Source: Fibrobacter succinogenes (lineage in GTDB: Bacteria > Fibrobacterota > Fibrobacteria > Fibrobacterales > Fibrobacteraceae). Taken from it: a DNA stretch of 57,103 nucleotides. Positions within the stretch are counted from its first letter, which is position 1. The number at the start of each line of letters is the position of its first letter. The notes below the pieces were generated by a model. It searched no databases. It saw nothing but the letters and a program-made list of their open reading frames with translations, and was not told the origin of the DNA. Location of the stretch: the NCBI GenBank assembly GCA_902776765.1, contig CACYRP010000044.1, forward strand, positions 1 through 57,103. The letters run 5' to 3'. The translations under genes were made by a program, and so were the position numbers. This document shows positions 45,381 to 52,536 of the stretch, in pieces.

Positions 45381-45500
45381 ACGAAAGAACGGACCTGCGG
45401 TCCTACAGACTAGAGACGAAAGAATAATAGTGGTGCTCCGCACGGACTCAAAGAAAAAATCTTTCGTCTTTCGTCTACCAGCGAAGCGGTCTCTCGTCTA
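45381..45500. repeat. Compound palindrome, TTTCGTCT arms
   Basis: Between the convergent serA and acyl-CoA ligase genes, AGACGAAAGAA units (45379-45390, 45413-45424) face TCTTTCGTCTTTCGTCTA (45460-45477) and CTCTCGTCTAA (45490-45500). Inside are hairpins GGACC-TGC-GGTCC (45391-45403), GTGC-TCC-GCAC (45433-45443) and AAAGA...TCTTT (45450-45464). It has the same architecture as the TTAGGT elements with a different arm word. It may serve as a bidirectional terminator. Confidence 0.65.
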
Positions 45501-47267
45501 ATTGTACATCGCTTCAATTTGTTCGGCGTATCGTTTTTCTGCAACGGTGCGCCGAATTTTTAATGTGGGGGTCAAGAGCCCGGATTCAATGGTGAGTTCG
45601 TCTCCGATTAAAGTCCATTTGCGAATTTGTTCCCAATGGTTCAACTTTTCGTTGATATGTTCGATGTGGCGATTGATGGCATCGCGGACAAGTGGAGACT
45701 TTAGTGCGTTTTCAACATCGTAGTCTTCGTTTTGCGGCTTGAGCATTCGGCGGGCGCCTACTGGGTTCAGCCAAATAATTGCAGAAACAAATTTACGATC
45801 GTTAGCAATGACGAGAGCTTGTTCGACAAGCGGGTGGCGGATTATTTCGAGTTCGATGGGGTTTGGGCTGACGTATTTGCCGGTGCTTGTTTTTAGGAGT
45901 TCTTTGATGCGTCCGGTAAAGTAGAGGTATCCGTCATCGTCAAAATAGCCTTGGTCGCCAGAGCGATAAAAGCCATCTTCGGTAAAGGCATTGGCGTTTA
46001 GATCTGGGCGGTTGTGGTAGCCCTTAAAGACACTTTCTCCGCGAACTTGGATTTCGCTACATTTCCCGATTCGAACTTCGAGGTGGGGGAGCGGCTTGCC
46101 GATTGAACCGGGTCTGATAGCTTGTTTGCAATTTGCAGAAACGACGGGCGAACATTCTGTCATGCCGTAGCCTTCGAAAACGGGAAGCCCGATGTTCAAT
46201 AGAAAACGCAAAATGGATTTGTTCAATGCACTACTGCCCGAAATAATCATGCGAAAATTGCCACCGACCGCATCGCGCATTTTTTTATAAACGAACAGAT
46301 TGAAAATGCGGTGTAAAAGGCTCGGGCATTTATTGGGGTCTTTAATTTTGGCAATCTTGATGGCGTGCTTGATGAGGTGTTGCTTGAGACCTTTAGCGCG
46401 GTCTGCGGCGGTTGTCATGCTTTCGTAAAGGCGTTCAAGAATACGCGGGACGACAATCATGATGGTGGGGCGCACTTCGCGCAACATGTGCGAAAGATTG
46501 TTGGGATTGTCTCCAAAGTAAATGGCGACACCGCTCAATGTGTAAAAGTAAACGGCCATGCGTTCGAGAACATGCGCCACCGGGAGAATTGTAAGGCACG
46601 AATCTTTTTGCGAATCGAACTGGAACATCGGGGCTATGTTCTGAATTTGTACTAACATGTTTCGATGCGTGAGTTCGACGCCCTTGGGACGCCCCGTGGA
46701 TCCGCTTGTGTAGATGATGCTGAAAATGTCGTCTGAATTGATTGTTGCAAGTTGGTTGTCAATCCATTGGGCGCGCATTTGGTCGGCCAAAGCATCGTAT
46801 CCTCTTTTGATGAATTCGTCCCAGTAAATCCCGTTGGCAGGGAGCGAAGAATTTTTTTCGATGCAGATAATGGTTTTAAAGGACGGCAGGTTGTCGAGAA
46901 GTGGTGCGTCCAGTTCTTCGATGGAATTGACAATGAGAATTTTGATGTTTGCGTCGTTGCTTTGGAACGCAAAATTCTCGGAAGAAATGTTGGGAAAGAG
47001 CGGTACGACTTTGGAGTGGTTCAGTTGAATGGCGATGTCTGCAATGAGCCAATTCGGCGAGCTCGGAGCAATAATCCCGACGCTTTCACTTTTGTTTAAT
47101 CCAAGGGCGTTTAAAGCCAATGCAAACGCCTTGGTATTTTTTTTCAATGATTCTTTGGAATAGTGAATCCACTCGCCGTCTTTACGGTGATACCATCCCC
47201 TAAAATCGGATCTGTCACAGTTCGCGAAGAACATTGCCGGCAGTGAATTAAACTGAAGCTCTTCCAT
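45498..47267 (-). CDS. AMP-dependent long-chain acyl-CoA ligase/synthetase
   Basis: A 589-aa adenylate-forming enzyme that activates a carboxylic acid, probably a long-chain fatty acid, with ATP and couples it to CoA. Motifs are the P-loop IIYTSGSTGRPKGVELTHRN (near 185-205), GYGMTECSPVVS, and the hinge region YRSGDQGYFDDDGYLYFTGRIKEL. The following KTSTGKYVSP is typical of the FadD/FACL group. No signal peptide or membrane helix is seen. The start lacks a Shine-Dalgarno sequence and has TATTTT six bases before the ATG. Substrate chain length cannot be told from sequence. Confidence 0.9.
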   Translation of the reverse strand: MEELQFNSLPAMFFANCDRSDFRGWYHRKDGEWIHYSKESLKKNTKAFALALNALGLNKSESVGIIAPSSPNWLIADIAIQLNHSKVVPLFPNISSENFAFQSNDANIKILIVNSIEELDAPLLDNLPSFKTIICIEKNSSLPANGIYWDEFIKRGYDALADQMRAQWIDNQLATINSDDIFSIIYTSGSTGRPKGVELTHRNMLVQIQNIAPMFQFDSQKDSCLTILPVAHVLERMAVYFYTLSGVAIYFGDNPNNLSHMLREVRPTIMIVVPRILERLYESMTTAADRAKGLKQHLIKHAIKIAKIKDPNKCPSLLHRIFNLFVYKKMRDAVGGNFRMIISGSSALNKSILRFLLNIGLPVFEGYGMTECSPVVSANCKQAIRPGSIGKPLPHLEVRIGKCSEIQVRGESVFKGYHNRPDLNANAFTEDGFYRSGDQGYFDDDGYLYFTGRIKELLKTSTGKYVSPNPIELEIIRHPLVEQALVIANDRKFVSAIIWLNPVGARRMLKPQNEDYDVENALKSPLVRDAINRHIEHINEKLNHWEQIRKWTLIGDELTIESGLLTPTLKIRRTVAEKRYAEQIEAMYN

Positions 47268-47273
47268 AATTTT

Positions 47274-47279
47274 AAAATA
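47274..47279 (-). promoter_or_regulatory. Possible -10 element of the acyl-CoA ligase gene
   Basis: TATTTT on the minus strand lies six bases before the ATG, the same spacing as at other genes without a Shine-Dalgarno sequence. The region is A/T-rich, so chance is possible. Confidence 0.3.
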
Positions 47280-47385
47280 ACATTCTATTTATGAATATTG
47301 CAATTTTTTTTGAAAAAAATAGACTTTGTGTTATTTGCATCATTTGCAAAAACGGGGGCGAGTTTCTCTTCGAAAAATATTTCTT

Positions 47386-47391
47386 TATATT
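47386..47391 (+). promoter_or_regulatory. -10 element predicting a leaderless mRNA
   Basis: TATATT ends six bases before the ATG at 47398, separated by TAGGGT. Confidence 0.4.
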
Positions 47392-47397
47392 TAGGGT

Positions 47398-47727
47398 ATG
47401 CTAAAAAAGTTGAATGATTACGAAAAAGAGCTCTTGGAAACGGCCGCGCGGGGAGTTCCGTTGACTGCGGAGGAATTGTTGTCTGTGCGGACGCATATCG
47501 GATTTTTCCAGCATGAACGCCTGGTGCACGAACTCGTGATGATTCTGTTTGCGCTATTGACTGTGGGCGGGATTCTATTCCTGATAGTGGTTCCCGATGT
47601 TGCCGTTATTGTATTGGACGTGTTGTTTTTTGTACTCTTGGTGCCGTATGTGAGACATTACTACGGGCTTGAGAACGGGGTGCAAAGGTTGTACGACGTA
47701 TATGAGAGGTTGGAAAGGCTTAAATAA
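47398..47727 (+). CDS. Small two-helix membrane protein, unknown function
   Basis: A 109-aa protein with a charged N-terminal half (KLNDYEKELLETAARG), two adjacent membrane helices (about residues 48-64 and 66-84, VPDVAVIVLDVLFFVLLVPY) and a basic amphipathic C-terminus (LYDVYERLERLK). No family is recognised. It is divergent from the acyl-CoA ligase gene. The start relies on a -10 hexamer six bases upstream, with no separate ribosome site. Confidence 0.6.
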   Translation: MLKKLNDYEKELLETAARGVPLTAEELLSVRTHIGFFQHERLVHELVMILFALLTVGGILFLIVVPDVAVIVLDVLFFVLLVPYVRHYYGLENGVQRLYDVYERLERLK

Positions 47728-47809
47728 GGGCTATTGTCCTTAAAACTTACTTCTTGCGGGCGGGGCCCCAGCTCGGAGTTGACGCTTACGGCGTCCTACG
47801 TAGTATGTG

Positions 47810-47836
47810 AAAAAAGCAAGTCCATGGGGACTTGCT
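47810..47836 (-). terminator. Rho-independent terminator of serS
   Basis: On the minus strand AGCAAGTCC pairs with GGACTTGCT (9 bp) around a four-base loop, followed by T residues. A GTTTTT run on the other side may let it also stop transcription from 47398. Confidence 0.8.
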
Positions 47837-47855
47837 GAAAGTTTTTATGGTAGAT

Positions 47856-47919
47856 GCCCGCCTTCGCGGGCAAGGTTTCTAGTGAAACCTCGCACTCGGA
47901 TTTTTCTTGCGAAAAATCC
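47856..47919. repeat. Three consecutive tetraloop hairpins
   Basis: Three perfect stems with four-base loops lie side by side: GCCCGC-CTTC-GCGGGC (47856-47871), AGGTTTC-TAGT-GAAACCT (47873-47890) and GGATTTTTC-TTGC-GAAAAATCC (47898-47919). They lie between the serS stop codon and its terminator, so they would be part of the serS mRNA 3' end. Confidence 0.7.
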
Positions 47920-47930
47920 TCACTACATGG

Positions 47931-49217
47931 TTAGGCTTTCGGTTTGATAAACTCAAGCCCACCCATGTACGGACGCAGCACTTCAGGAATCTTGAGCGAG
48001 CCGTCTTTCTGCTGGTAGTTGTCGCAGATGCCGACCATCACGCGCGGAGTGGCGAGGCCAGAACCGTTAAGCGTGTGGAGGTAGACGTTCTTGCCGCCTA
48101 CTTTCGTCTTGATGTTGGCGCGGCGTGCCTGATAGTCTTCGAAGTTGCTGCAGGAACTGACTTCGAGCCACTTCTTTTCGACCGGAGCGTAAACTTCGAG
48201 GTCGTAGCACTTGGCAGCACCGAAACCGAGGTCGCCCTTGCAGAGTGCGAGGCGGTGGTACGGGAGGCCGAGCTTTTCGAGGAGCTTTTCACCGAAGCGG
48301 GTGAGTTCTTCGTGGTCTTCGTAGCTGTGTTCCGGATGGGCGAAGTAAACCATTTCCACCTTGTTGAACTGGTGCAAGCGGAGAAGGCCGCGGGTGTCCT
48401 TGCCGTAGCTGCCGGCTTCACGGCGGAAGCAGGCGGAGTAAGCGCAGATGCGTTTTGGAAGCTCAGATTCCGGAATCACTTCGCCAGAGTAGAGGTTCGT
48501 GAGCGGAACTTCTGCCGTCGGGATGAGGAACAGGTCGTCATCCTTGTCGCAGCGGTACATGTCTTCTTCGAACTTCGGGAGCTGACCCGTGCCGCGCATG
48601 GTGTTGCGGGTAACGAGGTACGGCGGAGTGAATTCTTCGAAGCCGGCTTTCTGGTGTTCATCGAGGAAGAACTGGATGAGGGCGCGTTCGAGGCGAGAGC
48701 CGAGACCGCGATAGACCGGGAAGCCGGAACCGGAAATCTTGGCACCGCGTTCGAAGTCAAAAATGCCAAGGCGTTCGCCGAGAGTCTTGTGGTCCACGCG
48801 GGCGAAGTCATCGTTCTTCACGTAGTAGTCAAACGGAATCGGGCCGTCTTTTTCGACAACGTTGTCCGAACTGTCCTTGCCTTCCGGAGAACGCGGAGCG
48901 ATGTTCGGAACGTGCATGAGCATTTCGGTCTGCTTGTAGTCGAGTTCCTTGAGCTTCTTGTCGAGTTCGTCAATCTTGTTGCCGAGTTCGCGTGTGGCGG
49001 CCTGGGCTTCGTCAGCGTTTTCGCCCTTCTTCTTGAGTTCGCCAATCTTCTTGGACTGGGCGTTGCGTTCACTCTTGAGGCGTTCGACTTCGGTGAGGAG
49101 CGGGCGGCGTTCGTTATCGACGGCGAGCACGTCACGAAGGCTTACGGTCGTATATTTCTTTTCGGTTTCAGCAATATAATATTCCGGATTTTCACGGATC
49201 TTTTTAATATCAAGCAT
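47931..49217 (-). CDS. serS: Seryl-tRNA synthetase
   Basis: A 428-aa class II synthetase that charges tRNA-Ser (and tRNA-Sec where present). The N-terminal long coiled-coil arm (about 30-105, rich in Lys/Glu, e.g. ERLKSERNAQSKKIGELKKK) contacts the tRNA. The catalytic part has TAEVPLTNLYSGE, motif 2 CFRREAGSYGKDTRGLLRLHQF, and motif 3 GSGLATPRVMVGICDNYQ near the end. GAGG lies before the ATG and a TATATTTG promoter element further upstream. Confidence 0.98.
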   Translation of the reverse strand: MLDIKKIRENPEYYIAETEKKYTTVSLRDVLAVDNERRPLLTEVERLKSERNAQSKKIGELKKKGENADEAQAATRELGNKIDELDKKLKELDYKQTEMLMHVPNIAPRSPEGKDSSDNVVEKDGPIPFDYYVKNDDFARVDHKTLGERLGIFDFERGAKISGSGFPVYRGLGSRLERALIQFFLDEHQKAGFEEFTPPYLVTRNTMRGTGQLPKFEEDMYRCDKDDDLFLIPTAEVPLTNLYSGEVIPESELPKRICAYSACFRREAGSYGKDTRGLLRLHQFNKVEMVYFAHPEHSYEDHEELTRFGEKLLEKLGLPYHRLALCKGDLGFGAAKCYDLEVYAPVEKKWLEVSSCSNFEDYQARRANIKTKVGGKNVYLHTLNGSGLATPRVMVGICDNYQQKDGSLKIPEVLRPYMGGLEFIKPKA

Positions 49218-49252
49218 TGGATTGCCTCGGTTGAGAAAATTTTACAGCGACA

Positions 49253-49258
49253 AATATA
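49253..49258 (-). promoter_or_regulatory. -10 element of serS
   Basis: TCTATATTTG on the minus strand matches the extended block at the SRP and tRNA promoters. It predicts a leader of about 29 bases with a GAGG ribosome site. No -35 is clear. Confidence 0.5.
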
Positions 49259-49397
49259 GAAATAGTTATAAGCGGCTAGTGGTTTGAGTTTGGCGAAAAC
49301 TGTCGAAAAATGCAATTGTTTGATGGGGGACATAACCTTGATTTTCTTCTGGATAAATTTTTGTTGTTGTCCCTTACATCGTTTTTTTTACTCGCCG

Positions 49398-49426
49398 TTG
49401 AAGTTCTTCGATGTGTTTGGTATAAG
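49398..49426 (+). promoter_or_regulatory. Promoter of the esterase gene
   Basis: TTGAAG (49398-49403), a 17-base spacer and TATAAG (49421-49426), followed by a leader of about 60 bases with GAGGAG. Confidence 0.5.
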
Positions 49427-49494
49427 TTATTTATGGGTTAGGTTCGGTGGGATTAAAAGAGTAAACCAAAAAAGGAATACAGAGGAGTACAAAA

Positions 49495-50979
49495 ATGAAA
49501 TTTCCTTTACTAGTTTGCTTCGCCGCCACTCTATCATTTGCTCAATGGGGTGGCGGAGGGGGTGGAAAATCCCTGAACGACTACAAAAACATGACAGTTT
49601 CTGGCAGACAAATCCACGTCTATGCCCCGTCCAATCTTAAGGACAACAGCCCGTTGCTCATTTCATGCCATGGTATGGATCAGGATCCCAACTACCAGCA
49701 GTCCAATACTCACTGGGAAGCGGTTGCCGATACGGCGGGCTTTGTCGTCGTTTATCCGAGGGGTGGAACGGGTATGAGTACTTGGGATATCCAGGGCGAT
49801 AAGGATACCAAGTGGATGACCGAAATTATAGCCCAGATGCAAAAGGACTACAAAATCGATACCAAGCGCGTGTATCTATCGGGCTTCTCGATGGGCGGTA
49901 TGTTCACTTACCATTCCATGAGTAAGATTGCAGATAAAATTGCAGCGTTTGCGCCTACGTCTGGTACGAATGTATTCGGTGCCTCGAAGGCTCAGCGCCC
50001 GGTTCCTATCATTCATCCGCATGGAACTAACGACGATGTATTGAATTACAGTCAGGTTGAAGGTTTTATCAAGAATTACCGCGATCAGTTCCATTGCCCG
50101 TCTCAGGCTGAAGAGCAAAAGAATTATCCCAATGCAGAAAACTCTGGTGCTACTATGTACACCTGGGGCCCTTGCGATGAAGGTGTTTATATCAAGCACT
50201 TGAAGCTCCCTGGCCGTGGCCATAGCCCTTCCAAGGCGGATGTTTCGGACATCTGGAATTTTGTAAAGGAATGGACTGTGGATGGTAAAATTGGTGCGGC
50301 TCCGAAAATTGAAGTGCCGACGGATAGAGACTCTGTGTTTAACGGTTCCTTCTCGGATTCGCTTGAGCTTGCTGGCTGGACGCTGAACAAGAACAGCGGT
50401 GATGCCTCTTTGAAGTTTACTGACGGAAAGGCCGAAATCGCAGTGACTAAGAAGGGTTCCAAGGCTAGCGATATTCAGGTGGTTCAGAACGGTTTCCATT
50501 TCGAAAAGGGGCAGGGTTACAAGCTCACGTTTGATGCATCGGCTTCTGCAACAAGGACTCTCGAAGTGAATATTGGAAAGAATTCCGGTTCGAAGAGCTA
50601 TTTGGATTCTGCGGTGACGTTCGATCTCGGCTCTGACAAGAAAAACTTCGAAGTTAAGTTTGTCATGAGGGAATCTACCGATAAGAATGGTCGCGTGGCC
50701 TTTAATGCAGGGCTTGCAACGGGTAGCGTGTTCATTGACAATGTGGTGCTGACCAAGATTGATTCAAGCGAAGTGGGCGGAAAGACCAGCATTGCAAACG
50801 GTAGAGTTTTGCTCTCCAGCGAAAGAACGTTCAGCGTTTACGATACGAAGGGTTCTTTTGTATGTAAATTGAAAACGCGCATGTGTGATGTTCAGAAGAA
50901 ACTGAACTCGATGAATCTTGAAAAGGGCTTGTACGTTGTAAAGGACGGTAACTATAATCAGGTATTCACTGTGAAGTAA
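49495..50979 (+). CDS. Secreted CE1-type esterase with carbohydrate-binding module
   Basis: A 494-aa secreted protein with a signal peptide (residues 1-16, ending SFAQ) and a Gly-rich linker. The alpha/beta-hydrolase domain (about 30-260) is of the feruloyl/acetyl-xylan esterase (CE1, LpqC/PHB-depolymerase-like) group: SCHGMDQDP oxyanion region, nucleophile elbow GFSMGG, HGTNDDVLNY with the likely acid, and GRGHS with the catalytic His. A CBM4/9-like beta-sandwich follows (about 283-425, NGSFSDSLELAGW to VFIDNVVL). The last 60 residues (FSVYDTKGSF to KGLYVVKDG) resemble C-terminal sorting domains of secreted Bacteroidota/Fibrobacterota enzymes. It probably removes acyl side groups from plant hemicellulose. 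The exact substrate is not determined. Confidence 0.85.
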   Translation: MKFPLLVCFAATLSFAQWGGGGGGKSLNDYKNMTVSGRQIHVYAPSNLKDNSPLLISCHGMDQDPNYQQSNTHWEAVADTAGFVVVYPRGGTGMSTWDIQGDKDTKWMTEIIAQMQKDYKIDTKRVYLSGFSMGGMFTYHSMSKIADKIAAFAPTSGTNVFGASKAQRPVPIIHPHGTNDDVLNYSQVEGFIKNYRDQFHCPSQAEEQKNYPNAENSGATMYTWGPCDEGVYIKHLKLPGRGHSPSKADVSDIWNFVKEWTVDGKIGAAPKIEVPTDRDSVFNGSFSDSLELAGWTLNKNSGDASLKFTDGKAEIAVTKKGSKASDIQVVQNGFHFEKGQGYKLTFDASASATRTLEVNIGKNSGSKSYLDSAVTFDLGSDKKNFEVKFVMRESTDKNGRVAFNAGLATGSVFIDNVVLTKIDSSEVGGKTSIANGRVLLSSERTFSVYDTKGSFVCKLKTRMCDVQKKLNSMNLEKGLYVVKDGNYNQVFTVK

Positions 50980-51010
50980 TTTAGAATCCGCGAAAGCGGA
51001 AATGTTTTGC

Positions 51011-51047
51011 AAAGTCCATGGCAATAAGGTTGTCATGGGCTTTTTTT
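51011..51047 (+). terminator. Rho-independent terminator after the esterase
   Basis: AAAGTCCATGGCAA pairs with TTGTCATGGGCTTT (G.U and G.T mismatches included) around TAAGG and is followed by seven T residues. Confidence 0.8.
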
Positions 51048-51174
51048 CGATGGCCCGCGGAAAATGTGCGCGGCTTGTGGGGAGGGGGGCTTGATATGTG
51101 ATTAGGAATGCGCTTTGAAATGCAGTTGAGAATGCGTGCGGAACTTCACAAGGCGAGTGGGGAAGCGGGAATTT

Positions 51175-52536
51175 TTAGGCGATTGGTTCTGCGAGGAGGG
51201 CGAAGGGTTCCGCATCGGAGATGCGGACGCGAAGCGTTGTTCCCGCAGGGAACGAACCCTGAAGCGCGACAGGGCGGTAAGCGCTGTTCCTTGCGATGGT
51301 TGTGCCGTTGCGGTAGCCGGGCTTCTCGGTGACAACAGTGCATTCGTCGCCAATCCATTTGCGGTTGTTTTCGAGCGCTATTTGTTGGAATGCTTCGGCG
51401 AGAATCGCGGAGCGTTCATGCTTGATTGCGTCGGGAACGGCTGCATTACTTGCTTCGAGGCGTGCAGCGACGGTGTTCGGGCGCGCGACGAATCGCGTGA
51501 TATTGCATACTGTCGGGCGCGTGTCTTTCAAAATGTTCAGCGTGTCGTTGAAATCTGCGGCGGATTCTCCGGGATAGCCAACGATTAAATCGGTACTGAG
51601 CGTGAACTTGCTAAAGCGTTTGTTGAATTCGTTGGCTAGTGTTACGTAATCTTGCGCGGTATGGCGGCGGTTCATTGCCTTGAGTACGTTTTCGCTACCG
51701 CTTTGCACAGGAATGTGAATGAATTTGTAAATGCGTTCGTCTGTGAAACAATCGAGCAATGCTTCTTGATAGCCGAGCACATGGCGCGGGTTTCCCATGC
51801 CGAGTCGGATGCGGTAATTGCCGTTCACGTGAGTAAGGATTCTTTGCGTGAGTTCGGCAAGGTTCGTGCCGATGTCAAAACCGTAGCAGGCGCAGTCTTG
51901 GCCTGTAAGCTGAATTTCGAGGCAACCGTCATCGACGAGTGCTTGGACTTGATCGACAATCGCGTTTGGCGCAAAGCTGTGGAGACGGCCCTTGACGAGA
52001 TGCGTGCTGCAAAAAGCGCAGGCGTCGAGGCAGCCTTCTTCGATGTTCACGATGCCAACGAATGGCGATTCGCGAAGGACGTTCTTGTGGCGGTTGCTGT
52101 TTCTGTTGCTTTTAATGCGAGTGCGGTCTTGTTCTGCGTTACCCAAATCCACCCTAAATAGCGGGTCCTGTTCGAGATCGGCTAGCGTTGTAAATTGCAC
52201 TTTCGGGACCGCTCGAATAGCTTCTTCGCGGAAGTCCTTGGGGGCGCAGCCCGTGATGTAAATGGGTACGTTCGGGTAGGCGCTTGCTGTTTTGCGCAGG
52301 AGTTTTAGGGCGCCGGAATTTCCTTTGACGGTGCAGACGTTGAGGTAGAATGCTTCGGGCACGGAATTTGCAGCGTTCCCACCGTCATTTGCGGCGATCC
52401 CATTTGCATTCGCGGCTTCTCCGACAGGGCGTTCTGGAAATTCAAACGTGACTTCGGATTTTTTGGAGAGGAGGCGCGCTATTTTCTCACCGTCGCCGAA
52501 GTTTGCGGCACAGCCTTGGCTTAAGACGACTATCAT
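51175..52536 (-). CDS. tRNA methylthiotransferase, e-MtaB (CDKAL1)-like
   Basis: A 453-aa radical-SAM methylthiotransferase. The N-terminal UPF0004 domain has cysteines in SQGCAANFGD, NVCTVKG and ITGCAPKD. The radical-SAM cluster motif is GCLDACAFCST. The C-terminal TRAM domain is near 385-450. The blocks VKGNSGA, SFAPNAIVDQVQALVDDGC, QDCACYGFDIGTNL and IRLGMGNPRHVL match the archaeal/eukaryotic e-MtaB subtype better than MiaB, RimO or bacterial MtaB. That subtype makes 2-methylthio-t6A at tRNA position 37. Its ATG overlaps the TGA of the upstream SpoIID-like gene (ATGA), so the two are coupled. Confidence 0.85.
   Translation of the reverse strand: MIVVLSQGCAANFGDGEKIARLLSKKSEVTFEFPERPVGEAANANGIAANDGGNAANSVPEAFYLNVCTVKGNSGALKLLRKTASAYPNVPIYITGCAPKDFREEAIRAVPKVQFTTLADLEQDPLFRVDLGNAEQDRTRIKSNRNSNRHKNVLRESPFVGIVNIEEGCLDACAFCSTHLVKGRLHSFAPNAIVDQVQALVDDGCLEIQLTGQDCACYGFDIGTNLAELTQRILTHVNGNYRIRLGMGNPRHVLGYQEALLDCFTDERIYKFIHIPVQSGSENVLKAMNRRHTAQDYVTLANEFNKRFSKFTLSTDLIVGYPGESAADFNDTLNILKDTRPTVCNITRFVARPNTVAARLEASNAAVPDAIKHERSAILAEAFQQIALENNRKWIGDECTVVTEKPGYRNGTTIARNSAYRPVALQGSFPAGTTLRVRISDAEPFALLAEPIA

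Noticed and set aside
47907..49259. A 450-aa plus-strand frame opposite serS
   Set aside because: serS is complete with class II synthetase motifs. The opposite frame is a composition artefact (Phe/Glu/Val-rich).
51102..51358. Several short frames around 51100-51360
   Set aside because: They are opposite or offset frames of the methylthiotransferase 3' end and the short A/G-rich gap after it. No supported start or family.
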